Made by a program: the position numbers and the translations under genes. A stretch of DNA of 64,000 bases from Melastoma dodecandrum (taxonomy: Eukaryota; Streptophyta; Magnoliopsida; Myrtales; Melastomataceae), in contig JARUPY010000397.1 in NCBI GenBank assembly GCA_029817715.1, forward strand, positions 4,030,001-4,094,000, read 5' to 3'. Shown in pieces: positions 1-11,089 of the stretch. Every line of letters begins with the position of its first letter. Within the stretch, counting starts at the first letter, position 1. The notes below the pieces were generated by a model that was given only the letters and a program-made list of their open reading frames with translations, did not search any database and was not told the origin of the DNA.

Positions 1-355
1 AAAACTGAAAGGAGGACAAATTGAATGAGAAGAAGTTTAAGGAGGTTAAATTAAATTATTTTATTTAATTATGCATAATTTTAATTTTTTTTTTTAAAAA
101 ACAAGGCGGTGGACATGTCCACCCCTCGTCCCCGTCTATCTCGGTACAGAAATAGCTTTTGTTTTTTTTTTTTTTTGTTTTTTTTAGTTTGCGTGATGTA
201 CAACAAATGGACATAAAGTAAGATCCCTCCTCTATTTCCCGATACAGATCGCGAGGAAGAAAGAAGAAGAAAACTTTGTTTTCTGCCGTGCCGTTCGAGA
301 AAAAGAAGCAGCAGCAGCAGAAAGAAGAATAAGAAGAAGCACATGTCTTTCGGAT
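1..355. repeat. Decayed intergenic repeat sequence, no gene
   Basis: AT-rich DNA with no convincing gene. Positions about 20-155 resemble 25135-25270 (same order of words, including the cataattttaattttttt tract and the tcggtacagaaatag end). Positions about 205-350 resemble 13900-14030 (the ataaagt-agatccctcc word followed by a purine-rich agaagaa tract). The 299-340 part is a simple (CAG/AAG)-rich tract. Confidence 0.55.
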
Positions 356-755
356 TATAAATACATATATAATCAGAAATATCCTACTTATCTTATTATT
401 ATTATTACATTATATAGCTTTCACGGAAACTAATGAACTTCAATATAAACGCTTAAAATTAATCATAAATCAGAGGATAATCAATTCGAAACTCTTTTCC
501 TTCGATTATTCTTTTTTTTTCTTCCCTTATTAATCGACTCTTTATTCAATAATGAATAATTCATTCATTGATTTGAATATGAACAATAACGAATGGCTTA
601 TCACTACCTTAAAACAAAACTCAATTGTATTCCAAAGATACATTAACTCATTTTTATTATATCTCACTTTAGTTCTAAAAAATAAAATATTCTCTGTGGA
701 CCTTTAGATTACTGATTTGATAGGATTATGAAATGAAGAAACAAACATAATAAAG
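356..755. repeat. Left half of a host segment split by the copia insertion; paralogue at 19755-20358
   Basis: This stretch matches 19755-20358 over most of its length, with an extra ~190 bp insert in the second copy. The match in the paralogue continues without interruption past TAAAG into sequence that here lies on the far side of the retrotransposon (13457 onward). The paralogue is therefore an unoccupied version of the insertion site. Confidence 0.75.
751..755. repeat. Target site duplication (left), TAAAG
   Basis: Five bases directly before the 5' LTR; the same five follow the 3' LTR at 13452-13456. Five-base duplications are usual for Ty1/copia integrases. The paralogous site near 20354-20358 carries a single TAAAG. 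Confidence 0.85.
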
Positions 756-1391
756 TGTTGGGACGGTTTTGATGATGAACCGGACCTTCTGTACTACAGA
801 AGGTCGAACATTCTATTCTACAGAAGCTTCTTATGTTAAGGGCTTTATGAAAGAATTATTCTTGTAATTAAATGATTAGTTATCAATTATTTAATTACGA
901 AATATACATTATCTGATTAAGATATTCGTCTAATCAGATTACCATGATTTGATCTCCAAATAATCATATTGAAGATAATATTTCTTATAGAAGGAAATAA
1001 GATCTCTATTTATGGAAATGTTCTACTAGTTGGTCTACAGGCTTCTGTAAGCTCTTACGACCTCTATATGACCGTTATTTGGATACCTATCATCACCACC
1101 TGTCCAGATACACTCTCACGTGTGTTTTTATCAGGATGGAATTGACTTCAAGTCATTTGGAAACAAATCAACTATTGTTTCCATCTGTAGAAGGTTATCA
1201 AGCAGAACCTTCTGCTATACCTTCTGTGGTGCACTATTCATGGAAAATATATCATAATCTTATTCTGATTTATTTTCTAAATGCTTGCACGTGTATATCA
1301 TTCTGTTTATTATGTAAACTAACTTTTAATTTCTTATTTTACAGATTACGTTTTTTTATTTTCCCTTTTGTATTTTACTCTTTGAACCGTG

Positions 1392-1401
1392 TATATAAAT
1401 A
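1392..1401 (+). promoter_or_regulatory. LTR TATA box
   Basis: TATATAAATA in the middle of the LTR, followed by a pyrimidine-rich CTCTCTCTCCC stretch; the same arrangement occurs in the 3' LTR at 11726-11735. Transcription probably starts about 30 bases downstream, giving a long R-U5 that includes the tandem arrays. Confidence 0.7.
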
Positions 1402-1742
1402 GCCATGCTCTCTCTCCCATTGTATCCATAAAACAATTCATTTTTCTCTTCTCCCATTCTGATCAGAGAGAGCGTGTGCTTGAAGCTTTAGTTCTTTCAT
1501 TCGTTTGAGTTAGTCACACGAGGAGCACTACCGGCGGAAGCTGCATCGTTGGTGAAACCTTTTGGGAGAGTGACTCGGGGGCTCGAGGGACTCGACTGGA
1601 AGCTGCAGGATACGTTGGCTAGAGGCACGGCTGGAGGTCGTGTGATCAACGTGCAGCGGGTCGGAGAGAAGGGCTGAACCTCGCGAAGACAGAAGGTGAG
1701 GGACTAACCAGCTTCTGTTGTGTAGAGCTCTGTGTGTAGGAA

Positions 1743-1999
1743 CCTCAGGACAAGAGGAAGGTTGTCACCTTAGAACAGAAGGAAGGCTGTCACCTCAGGA
1801 CAAGAGGAAGGCTGTCACCTCAGGACAGGAGGAAGGCTGTCACCCCAGAACAGAGGGAACGCTGTTCAACCTCAGGACAGGAGGAAGGCTGTCACCTCAG
1901 GACAGGAGGAAGGCTGTCACCCCAGGACAGAGGGCACGCTGTTCATCCTAGGACAAAGGATACGTTGTCCACCCTAAGACAAAGGGAACGTTGTCTACT
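1743..1999 (+). repeat. Tandem array of ~25-27 bp units in the 5' LTR
   Basis: About ten imperfect units of the form CTCAGGACAGGAGGAAGGCT plus GTCAC, degenerating at the right into GGACAAAG-GTTGTCC variants. The same array, with slightly different unit variants, is in the 3' LTR at about 12075-12353. Confidence 0.85.
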
Positions 2000-2099
2000 T
2001 GCGTAGGGTTCGCTACGTACTCGCGTGGGGTACGCCACGAAGTCGTTATCCTTGAGGGATTGCGCACTTGCTACCTTGTTAGTCACGTTAACGCGTGCA

Positions 2100-2860
2100 A
2101 CCTCCTGTAGTGCAGAATCTTCGGATCTGTACAACCTCCTGTAGAGCAGAACCTTAAGGTCTGAATCTACTTTAGTGCAGAACCTTACGGTCTGTACAAC
2201 TCTCTATAGTACAGAACCCTACGGGTCTGTGCATACATTTTCCTTGTCACTTTTACTACAGAACCTCACGGTCTGTTCAGTAGAAGGTCGACTACCCTTG
2301 GTACATAATCTTTTAGATCTGTGCTTCTCAACTAAGTCATTTTCCTATACAGAACCTTCTGTTGTGGATTGACATACTCGGTACAGAACCTTACGGTTTG
2401 TGCTATACCTTCTGTGATACAGAATCCTTGGATCTGTTCTATAGAAGGTTGACGTCTCTAGTACAGAATCACTTGATCTGTGCTATAGAAGGTTAACATC
2501 TTCGACACAGAACCCCTCTGGTCTGTGTTGTGCCTACCTTCTTCGACACAGAACCCTTCGGTCTGTGTTGTGCCTAAGCTTCTTCGACACAGAACCCTTC
2601 GGTTTGTGTTGTGCCACATTCTCTTCGACACAGAACCCTCTGGTCTGTGTTGTGCCTAAGTCTCTTCGACACAGAACCCTCTGGTCTGTGTTGTGCCTTA
2701 CCCTCTACGATACAGAACCTTCTGGTCTGTATTGAGCCTAAGTTACTATAGTACAGAACCTCAGTGTTTGTGCTTCGTAACAAACCTCTACGGCACAGAA
2801 CCTTCTGGTCTATGTTCTGCCACTCAAGCCTCTATTGTACAGAACCCTACGGGTTTGCTT
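2100..2860 (+). repeat. Array of degenerate units each holding an ACAGAACC...GGTCTGT inverted repeat
   Basis: More than a dozen units of roughly 45-65 bp. The clearest lie at 2500-2700, where CACAGAACCCTCTGGTCTGTG recurs with a short loop. Each can fold into a short stem-loop on RNA or single-stranded DNA. The array is repeated in the 3' LTR (about 12445-13170), which has additional or fewer copies of individual units. Confidence 0.8.
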
Positions 2861-3140
2861 TTAGTTGCTATCACTTGTGTAATTTGTACTGAGATACATT
2901 TGAGTGGAAACCATCCAAATATCTGGGTGAAGAGTGGACGTAAGCAATTTACTGAACCACTATAAAAATACTTGTGTCCAATCAAACAAATTGCGAACTC
3001 ACTTGAACGTTCTGTTGTACAGAAACCTATCTAAGGTTCTGTGTTACAGAAACTTCCTTCCGCTGCGGGGTAAAACGAAAAAGCGTTAAAATCCGAATTT
3101 GGAGATTAACACTAATTCATCCCCCTCTTAGTGTTACAAT

Positions 3141-3152
3141 TGGTATCAGAGC
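3141..3152 (+). other. Primer binding site (tRNA-iMet) of the copia element
   Basis: TGGTATCAGAGC, the standard complement to the 3' end of plant initiator methionine tRNA, two bases after the 5' LTR end. Confidence 0.93.
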
Positions 3153-3627
3153 GGATTCAACAGAGGCTTAACATCTTGTTGTAAGATCCTTGAAAAGCTC
3201 GTATCAGCTACACACTTTTCTCCACAGAAGCTATTAGCTCTGTGACTGTTGCTATTCTGTAGAAGCCTACGCTTTATCAGAATTTAACCTCTGTCCCACA
3301 GAAGCACCTTGTTCTGTGAGAAACGATTTGTTGCTCTACTTTGTAGAAGCATACGGTACATTCTACGGAAGCAAAATTTCTGTAAATATCACATTTGGCA
3401 TTTTGTTTCTATTCTGCTGAAGCTTGCTGCTCTGCGAGAATTCAACAACTGCCACCTGAAAGAAAATTCTCAGGTCTGGCATATTGACACTCGCGCTCTG
3501 ATTAACAGAGGCCTGATTGTTAACTTGACGACTGACTTCTACCCACCAGAGGCTTGCGTCTTTGTTGAGGTTGTATTCGTCAACGTTCTATTCTATAGAA
3601 GCATAATACTCTATATGAATCGAACAC
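3153..3627 (+). other. Untranslated leader between primer site and gag
   Basis: About 475 bases without a retroelement protein. It is rich in the ACAGAAGC / TTCTGT words seen throughout the element. The open frame at 3309-3635 has no recognisable features and ends just inside gag. Confidence 0.6.
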
Positions 3628-4428
3628 ATGGCTGAAAACTATAATGTGCCTAAACCACTTGTTGGGAATCCTCCCATTTTCGATGGTAAGAATTTTGCCT
3701 ATTGAAAAATTCGTATGAGTGCATTTGTTGATACTATTGACGAAGACTTGTGGTCTTATATAGAATATGGTCCTCCTTCTATACTAGAGAACCAACGATT
3801 TAATCGAGAAGGTCATCCTACACGGGAATACCTTAAGATCAGACGACTCACTAAAATGGCAAAGTATTTGATGTTCAATGCTATGTCAGAAGGTGAATTC
3901 GTCAAAGTTTCAACTTGCACTTCGGGCAAGGAAATCTGGGATAAACTTGTAACCATGTACATTGGGACAGACCAGATAAGAGAAACTAAGGTGAGTTTTT
4001 TAATTCACCAATACGAAAACTTCACTATGAAAGCTGATGAATCTGTAGAACAGATGTTCCAGAGACTCAACCTTCTAGTTGATGCCCTAACTCATTTGGG
4101 CAAAACCTATCAAAACTCTAAACTAGTTCGAAAGGTTCTGCGCACTCTACCCAAATCATGGGAAGCTAAGAAAACGGCTATAGAGGAAGCTAAAGACCTT
4201 TCTACTCTTCGACTAGATCAGTTGATGAGCTCCTTAATCTCGTATGAGATGGAAAGATCCTCTCAACCAGATATAAAGAGAGCACCCATTGCTTTCAGAG
4301 CATCAGAAGAACCTACAGAAGGTTCGGATGATGAAGCAGAAGCTGATTCGGATGATGAACTCGCAATGATAGCTAAACGCCTTTTGCGGTTCGCCTCCAA
4401 AAAGCGCTTCAATAGGAGAAGAAAAATA
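3628..4428 (+). pseudogene. gag: Copia gag (capsid-like) gene, broken by a TGA codon and a frameshift
   Basis: The natural start is the ATG at 3628, giving the usual SIRE/copia opening (PPIFDGKNFAY). The next codon, 3703-3705, is TGA where copia Gags have Trp before KIRM. The frame then stays open from 3715 through a typical UBN2-type gag domain (Trp-Asp-Lys-Leu, EQMFQRLNLL, LPKSWE). Near 4400-4430 the homology changes frame: the CCHC knuckle ([14 protein letters not shown], Cys at 4449 onward) lies in the pol frame. In SIRE elements gag and pol form one reading frame, so this is read as a point nonsense change plus a single-base indel. Confidence 0.88.
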
Positions 4429-4430
4429 AC

Positions 4431-7400
4431 ATGGACCCAAAGTCGGTCACATGCTTTGAATGCAAAAAGAAAGGACACTACAGAACAGAATGTCCTTTTC
4501 TTAAAGAAAAGGAGAAACCTTCTCCTAAATACAAGTTCAAGAAAGCAATTTCTACTTGGGCAGAACTTGATGATTCTGATGATGAGGAAGCACAAATGTG
4601 CTTCAAAACTCACACAGAAGCTCAAAATGAACTTCATACCTGCTTTCAAACAGAAACTATTGAAAGCGAATGGTATCTGGATAGTGGATACTCCAGGCAC
4701 ATGACCGGAGACCCATCCAAATTTTCTCAACTGACTCTACAATGTGGAGGGTCAGTTAAATTCGGTGACAATAGCAAAGGCTCTGTCATTGGCAAAGGTA
4801 CCATTGGAAGTTCTGACTCCATGGTCATCGATGAGGTTCTGTTGGTTACAGAACTCAAACATAATTTGCTGAGCATTAGCCAGCTTTGTGACAAAGGTTA
4901 TAAAATAACTTTTGATCAAGACAAGTGTTCCGGAATCCTGAACAATGAAGTTCGCTTCATTGGGACTCGTAAGAGGAACATCTATACCTTGACTCAGAAT
5001 AGCTTCTGTACTACAGAAAACTGCCTTCTGATAGTCAAAGATGAAAGCCTACTATGGCATAGAAGGTTGGGACACTCCAACTTCAAATTGTTATCCAAGC
5101 TTGTGAAAAAGGATTTGGTTAAGGGATTACCCAATATCCGTTTTGAGCATGACAGCTTTTGTGAAGCATGTTCACTTGGAAAACAAACTAAATCTTCATT
5201 CAAATCCAAGAATGAAGTTTCTACTTCTCAACCTCTTGAACTTCTACATATGGATCTATTCGGACCTACTAGAGTTCAGAGTGTCGGCGGTAGAAGGTAC
5301 TGTCTAGTTGTAGTTGATGACTACTCTAGATACACGTGGGTTAAATTTCTAACTCACAAAAGCGATGCTTTTGAAACTTTCATTAAGCTATCTAAGAAAC
5401 TACATAATGAAATTGGATCTTCTGTAAAAGCTATAAGAACAGATCATGGTACTGAGTTTGAAAACCATGACTTCGCTACTTTCTGTGACGAACATGGTAT
5501 CGATCACAATTTTTCTACTCCTTATACTCCTCAACAGAATGGAGTAGCAGAACGGAAAAATAGAACTCTAATAGACATGGCTAGAACCATGATGTGTGAG
5601 AGCTCTGCTCCACAGAACCTATGGGCAGAAGCTGTTAATACAGCATGCTACATATCAAATAGGGTTCTACTCAGACCCATACTTGAGAAAACTCCCTATC
5701 AATTATACAGGGCAAGAAAACCGAATATATCCTATTTCTACTCCTTTGGAAGTCCATGTTTTATCTTGAGACCTTCTAAGGACAATTTGGGAAAGTTCGA
5801 AGCTAAGACAGATGAGGCAATCTTTGTTGGATACTCTTTGTCTAGCAAAGCTTACAGAGTTCTAAACAAAAGAACTTCTACTATAGAGGAGTCTATTAAT
5901 GTAAAAATTAATGACCTTCCTACTATCAATACAAGAGATGTTATATCTCTAGAACCTACAGAAGATGCTGTAGAAATTTCACCCTCTACGAAAGAGAAAG
6001 GTGAACCTTCTGTTCAAGAGTCTAAAAATAACCTTGAACAAACGAATGATAATTCTGAAGAACATTCTCGGAATGATCAGCAAAATGATATTAGAGCACC
6101 TGCTCTTTATCAAAGACGGCATCCTATAGACCAAGTCATAGGAGATCTTAACAGAGGCATACAGACAAGACGTTCTGTAAACGCCTTCTGTGAACACTCG
6201 GCTTTTCTATCACAGAAAGAGCCAGAGAATATTGATGAAGCTCTAAAGGATCCAGATTGGATACTTGCTATACAAGAGGAGCTTGATCAATTCGAAAGGA
6301 ACAAAGTGTGGTCACTTGTTCCTAAACCTGACAATCGTTCCATCATTGGAACTAAATGGATCTACAGGAACAAACTAAATGAGTCCGGCATTATTGTGAG
6401 GAACAAGGCCCGACTCGTTGCTAAGGGATACTCTCAACAAGAGGGTATCGACTTTGATGAGACATTTGCTCCTGTAGCTCGACTCGAGGCAATACGAATG
6501 TTATTAGCCTATGCATGTTTTAACAATTTTAAGTTGTACCAAATGGACGTAAAAAGTGCATTCCTCAATGGAGAAATTAAGGAAGAGGTCTATGTAAGTC
6601 AACCTCCTGGTTTTGAGGATCTGCAACACAGAAACTACGTCTATAAACTCTCCAGAGCTCTATATGGTCTTAAACAGGCTCCTAGAGCATGGTATGAGAG
6701 ACTTAGCACATTCCTTGTCGAAAAGGGCTACAATAGAGGAAGAGTAGATACTACTCTCTTTCTCAAACACAGAAGCAATCATCTCATTGTTGTCCAGACC
6801 TATGTCGATGACATTATCTTTGGATCAACTGATGAAACGCTCTGTGATGAATTCTCCAAGCTCATGACAAGTGAGTTTGAGATGAGCATGATGGGAGAAC
6901 TTACGTTCTTCCTTGGTTTACAAATTCAGCAATCTGCAGAAGGTACATTCTTACATCAAGAAAAGTACACTAAGCAGCTTCTGAAGAAATTCGGCCTAGA
7001 AGGCACGAAACCTTTGTCTACTCCAATGGGCACAAATACTCAATTGGACAAAGACGAAAACGGTAAAGAAGTGGATAGTAAGCTCTACAGAAGCATGATA
7101 GGTTCTCTTTTGTACCTTACAGCCTCTAGACCTGACATACTGTTTAGTGTGTGTCTCTGTGCTAGATTTCAATCAGCACCTAAAGAATCTCACATGACTG
7201 CGGTCAAGAGGATCTTTAGATATCTACAGGGTTCTGTAAACCTTGGCATCTGGTATTCAAAGAAATCAAACTTTGATCTCACCGGATATTCGGATGCAGA
7301 CTTCGCAGGAAGTAAGGTAGACAGAAAAAGTACAAGTGGTACTTGTCAGCTCATGGGAAACAAGTTGATTTCATGGTTTTCTAAGAAGCAGACTTCTGTT

Positions 7401-7745
7401 GCCCTCTCCACTGCAGAAGCTAAATATATAGCAGCTGCAAGCTGCTGTGCACAACTCCTGTGGATGAAACAACAACTTGAGGACTACGGTCTCTCATTTA
7501 CAAAAATTCCGATCAAATGTGATAATACTAGTGCTATTAGCCTAGCTAAGAATCCAGTATATCACTCTCGATCGAAGCATATCGAACTCAGACATCACTT
7601 TCTGAGAGATAATGTACAACAGGGTTCTGTTAATGTGGAATACATTAACACTGAACACCAATTGGCTGATATCTTTACTAAACCTCTGGACAAAGAAAAA
7701 TTTTTCTTTTTCAGAAGTGAATTAGGAATCTGCCATCCTCTTTAA
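4431..7745 (+). CDS. pol: Copia Pol polyprotein: zinc knuckle, protease, integrase, RT, RNase H
   Basis: An open 1104-codon frame makes the enzymes for copying and integrating the element. In order: the CCHC knuckle from gag (residues ~8-21); the protease motif [13 protein letters not shown] (about 82-94, where relatives usually have Cys for Tyr); the pre-integrase HHCC finger (WHRRLGHSN ... CEACSLGKQ); the integrase core with HMDLFGP, the DDYSRYTW strand and a [12 protein letters not shown] motif; the reverse transcriptase with [11 protein letters not shown] and YVDDIIFGS; and a copia RNase H ([18 protein letters not shown]). It stops at TAA 7743-7745. The start is arbitrary because pol is normally read on from gag, which is broken here, so this product is probably not made as drawn. 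Domain order integrase before RT is diagnostic of Ty1/copia. Confidence 0.93.
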   Translation: MDPKSVTCFECKKKGHYRTECPFLKEKEKPSPKYKFKKAISTWAELDDSDDEEAQMCFKTHTEAQNELHTCFQTETIESEWYLDSGYSRHMTGDPSKFSQLTLQCGGSVKFGDNSKGSVIGKGTIGSSDSMVIDEVLLVTELKHNLLSISQLCDKGYKITFDQDKCSGILNNEVRFIGTRKRNIYTLTQNSFCTTENCLLIVKDESLLWHRRLGHSNFKLLSKLVKKDLVKGLPNIRFEHDSFCEACSLGKQTKSSFKSKNEVSTSQPLELLHMDLFGPTRVQSVGGRRYCLVVVDDYSRYTWVKFLTHKSDAFETFIKLSKKLHNEIGSSVKAIRTDHGTEFENHDFATFCDEHGIDHNFSTPYTPQQNGVAERKNRTLIDMARTMMCESSAPQNLWAEAVNTACYISNRVLLRPILEKTPYQLYRARKPNISYFYSFGSPCFILRPSKDNLGKFEAKTDEAIFVGYSLSSKAYRVLNKRTSTIEESINVKINDLPTINTRDVISLEPTEDAVEISPSTKEKGEPSVQESKNNLEQTNDNSEEHSRNDQQNDIRAPALYQRRHPIDQVIGDLNRGIQTRRSVNAFCEHSAFLSQKEPENIDEALKDPDWILAIQEELDQFERNKVWSLVPKPDNRSIIGTKWIYRNKLNESGIIVRNKARLVAKGYSQQEGIDFDETFAPVARLEAIRMLLAYACFNNFKLYQMDVKSAFLNGEIKEEVYVSQPPGFEDLQHRNYVYKLSRALYGLKQAPRAWYERLSTFLVEKGYNRGRVDTTLFLKHRSNHLIVVQTYVDDIIFGSTDETLCDEFSKLMTSEFEMSMMGELTFFLGLQIQQSAEGTFLHQEKYTKQLLKKFGLEGTKPLSTPMGTNTQLDKDENGKEVDSKLYRSMIGSLLYLTASRPDILFSVCLCARFQSAPKESHMTAVKRIFRYLQGSVNLGIWYSKKSNFDLTGYSDADFAGSKVDRKSTSGTCQLMGNKLISWFSKKQTSVALSTAEAKYIAAASCCAQLLWMKQQLEDYGLSFTKIPIKCDNTSAISLAKNPVYHSRSKHIELRHHFLRDNVQQGSVNVEYINTEHQLADIFTKPLDKEKFFFFRSELGICHPL

Positions 7746-8535
7746 TGTCTTTCAGAAGACAATAAGTTAAGTAAGAACTTCAAAAACTTACTACAGAAGG
7801 TACACTTTCGTACACTTCATCATAGAAGGTAGAATCATCTACACTCTGCCATATAGAAGGTACATTTATTTGTGCACTTCATTACAGAAGGTATAATCTT
7901 CTGTTTCTACTCTACAGAAGGTACATGCTTGTACTCTTCACTATAGAAGGTAGAATTTTTAGCCTTCTATACAATAGAAGCTTGAATTTCACCATCTATC
8001 TTATAGAAGGTATAACGATATGTATACCTTAAATCTAATTTTGGTAATTTCCAATTAATTGGAAGTTTACGTCTAGAGATATCAATTATCATCCAATAAA
8101 ATATTTAGATATAATTAGAATCAAATAAAATATTTGTTCTGATCAATATCGTTTCTATTAGGAAATTAATAATCCTAATAATATATTTTGGATATAATAT
8201 CCATAATATTTGACTCTTCTACACTGAAGAAGCTTGCAACAGAAGGTTATGAAACCACCTTCTGCGTTGCAGAACCGTCAGATTTCCTATTATAATAAGG
8301 AAACAAATATTCCCCATATATTCTAATGCATGTCATTCATGAAATGACAGTTTTTCATCTTGAAAAATCAAAATCATGAGTATTTTGGGCGGGAGAATAT
8401 TTTCTTCCCAAAAAGAAGGCATTCGGAGGCTGGTTAAAATCATTAACCGTGACTCTCCTTCTTCACACTTCATCTTCAACCCTGAAACTTCCTTGTTCTT
8501 GCCCTAACCTCGAAACTTTCGATTTCTCTGTGTCC
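7746..8535 (+). other. Spacer between pol and the third ORF, with short AGAAGGTA repeats
   Basis: No protein recognised. Positions 7780-8020 hold about eight imperfect repeats of a ~35-50 bp unit built around ATAGAAGGTA / ACAGAAGGTAC. The remainder is AT-rich with a short A/T ladder (8040-8210). The third ORF may start at 8449 or 8536. Confidence 0.6.
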
Positions 8536-10334
8536 ATGGCACCCAAAGTGAAATCCCTGAGGAAAAAGGCTAAGGCCAGAAGAAAGAAGGCTCGCGCTTC
8601 TGGATCGGAGAAGCCTGCATCATCTGCGAGCAGGACTCCACCCCTTTCCTCGCCGGAGAAACCCATCTCTCCTGCGAAGGACCAGACCATTACTGCCGTT
8701 GAGACTCTCGATGGCATGCCTCTCATCTCCACAGACGAAGGGCCCTCAAAAGTCCAAGTCTCCGTGGAAGATACAACCCAGAAGGAACCTCCGATCGTCA
8801 TGACGGTGGAACCCTCTGTCTCTGAGCCTTCTGTGCCTGAGTGCTCTGTTCCTAAGGCCTCTGTCAAAGGTTCTACTGCGACAAGTGATACACTCCCTGT
8901 CGCCCCTACTGCTGAGATTGTCGCGTCTGATGAGGAGGTGGAGATCCCCCCTGCTGATGATGTGCCTGGTGAGGCTGACACGGAAGTTCCTACTCCGGTC
9001 GTCACTGTCTCTCCTGATCTCAAGCTGAAAGGAGTAGCTTCTGAGCTTCAGAAGGTTTCGCAGAAGCCTGCGGTCACTCCTACCAAAAAGCTTCTCCATG
9101 ATGCCATGAAACCCGGAGGAGTCTCCTCTAGGACCAGGCTGAAATGGAAAGAGCCCGAGACGGTCATCACCTCTACCATTGATATGGCTGCCAAAAAGAC
9201 CAAGTCCCCCGAGAAACTTGTTCCTGAGGACACCTTCACAGAGGACCTGGATTCGTTTATCTTTCCGATAAATCCTCTTGTCTCTAAGAAGGAGATAGAA
9301 ACTGTTTTGGCTGATGATAAACTGCCTAAATGTGATGCTGCGGGTAGGCAGATTTCCACCTTTAAGCGGATCGATTTTAACTGGTTTGCGGCTAATGGAC
9401 TTGATATTGCCCCTCTGCTGGATAGAATCGGTTTGAGAACCTTCTGTGAGACCTATGCAGAGCTGCCTGTCTCTCGTTTGAGAGAGTTCTATGCGAACAT
9501 CACGTTCCATGAACAGGGCCCGCATGCCAAGTTCATAAAGACAGTCATTGAAGGGGTCACACTGGTATTCTCTGCCCATGATGTGAATCAATTGTTCTGC
9601 TATGAGGAATATGATCTCTGATGGACATGGGAAAAGAAGAATCCAATAGCATCATCTTGGGACAGAAGGTTCAAGCGACCAAGTACCTTGAGTCCACCAA
9701 GCTGGATCTCAAAACTCGTATTCTGCATCGAGTGGTTCTGTTCTGCCTTCTACCAAGAACTGGAAGCATCGACACCATCACCTCCAATGATGCGACGTTG
9801 ATGGCTCATATCCTGAAAGGCACTCCCTTTAATCTTGGTTTGCCGGTGTTCTCCCTCATGAAAAGATGCTGCAATACGGCTGGGAAAGCTCTCCCTTATG
9901 GCCAGGTAATCGCCGGCCTTCTGAAATTAGCTCGTGTCTCTACTGATGCTTCTACTTTTCAAGAAAAGTGGAAAGTTGGCACTTTTGGACAACAAATTAT
10001 AGCCAGCATGCATTATGTGAGGAAGGGCTCTACCTGGACCCTGAAAGGGAAGTCACAGGATTCTGCGCGTGATGATGAGGATAAGCTTCTAGAGGCCAAG
10101 AAGAATGCTGAAGCATCTTCTGCTCGACCCTCTGCTGCTAAGCCTGCTGGTCGGAGACGTCCTTCATCATCTGCTGAAGCTCAAGTCCCTGTGGATAACA
10201 CTGCTCTCCTCAATCTTGGGGAAGACATCCGCGTCCTTCAGCGAATGGTCACTGACCTGTTTCGCTTAGTGGAACGCCAGGACAAGCTTCTGCGCAAACT
10301 TCTGGAAAAGGATTCTGCTGAGTCTGAGGAGTGA
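8536..10334 (+). pseudogene. Third ORF of the copia element (SIRE 'env-like' position), split in two frames
   Basis: From the ATG at 8536 (good context, MAPKVKSLRKKAKARRKK) an open frame runs to TGA 9619-9621. A second frame starts at the overlapping ATG 9621-9623 and runs to 10334. The first part has a very basic N-terminus, a long Ser/Pro/Thr/Val/Glu-rich low-complexity region (about residues 20-230), then a folded-looking stretch ending SRLREFYANI ... GVTLVFSAHDVNQLF. This resembles the putative plant transposon protein domain found in many plant retroelement ORFs. The second part (MAHILKG..., LMKRCCNTAGKALPYG) continues that domain and ends in a leucine-heptad coiled coil (LQRMVTDLFRLVERQDKLL). 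It sits where SIRE elements carry an env-like gene, but no signal peptide or clear membrane segment is visible. The break looks like a one-base indel; a TGATG stop-restart is the alternative. Confidence 0.7.
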
Positions 10335-11075
10335 TCTCCTTAGTTGCTGTTTCTTTTTCTTTTATGCATTTCTAGCTAGACCAAAAACTGATTTCTGTGG
10401 TCTTCTAGATTGTAATAAGTGCCAATTTGTTGGACACAACTCCTTTGCATGAATGGTATTTGAAGTTTCTGTCATACCTTCTGCATCACATTCCGCATGA
10501 CGGTTTTGCACTCTCTGCTCTACCCTCTGTGAGAATTAAAACTACCTTCTGCATGTTGGTTATGAACGACATGTCATACCTTCTGCAAGAAATTTACTCT
10601 TCTTTATCAACCTACATTCATCTTCTTTTGGATGTGACAAAAAGGGGGAGAAAATTGTGTTGAGGGGGAGTACCTAGCTCTGTATTGGTTATAGAAGAAT
10701 CCTTGATTTTCTATAACTCAATGGGTCGTAGAAGGCTATACCATCTACGGTATAGAAGCCTATGAGACTGATACAGCTCATAATCGCAACCTTCTGCAGG
10801 GAATGCGATTCGTGATCTTTTTAAAGTCACTATTGCTGGGAGTGCAGAAATGAAATACCATCATTTTTGTCGGGCTAAATACAGAAGCTCCACGCTCTGT
10901 ATAAATCACAGAAGCCTTTGTGCTCTGTAGCCTTAACAGAAGCTTCTATGCTCTGTTTCACAGAAACCTTATGGTTCTGTAAAAACGCGAGACTCATACT
11001 CTCACCTATTAAGGGGGAGTTAGGGGGAGTTCTTGCGAAAACATTTCCCTCAACGATGAATGTTTTGTCATCATC
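10335..11075 (+). other. 3' untranslated region of the copia element with extra polypurine tracts
   Basis: No gene. Besides the terminal polypurine tract there are PPT-like runs at 10639-10651 (caaaaagggggag), 10662-10671 (gagggggagt) and 11009-11030 (two AGGGGGAG copies). TTCTGT/ACAGAAG words recur throughout. Confidence 0.65.
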
Positions 11076-11089
11076 AAAAAGGGGGAGAT
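11076..11089 (+). other. Polypurine tract of the copia element
   Basis: AAAAAGGGGGAGAT directly abuts the 3' LTR start (TGTTAGG at 11090). This is the expected primer for plus-strand DNA synthesis. Confidence 0.9.

Larger units (their letters stand above)
756..3138 (+). repeat. 5' LTR of the copia element
   Basis: Begins TGTTGGGACGG and ends GTGTTACA, giving the usual TG...CA ends; its partner starts at 11090. It contains a TATA box (1392-1401), a short tandem array (1743-1999) and a longer array of hairpin-forming units (about 2100-2860). Confidence 0.92.

Noticed and set aside
1718..1951. 77-codon frame in the 5' LTR (and 85 codons in the 3' LTR)
   Set aside because: Translation of the 25-27 bp tandem repeat; periodic protein is a by-product.
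3309..3635. 108-codon frame in the copia leader
   Set aside because: No recognisable features, overlaps the true gag start, and is made of the element's repeated words.
4263..4730. 155-codon minus frame opposite gag/pol
   Set aside because: Lies across the zinc knuckle and protease of the retroelement; shadow of the real coding strand.
8463..9591. Long minus-strand frames opposite the third copia ORF
   Set aside because: Ser/Thr/Gly- and Arg-rich mirror images of a low-complexity coding strand; no domain.
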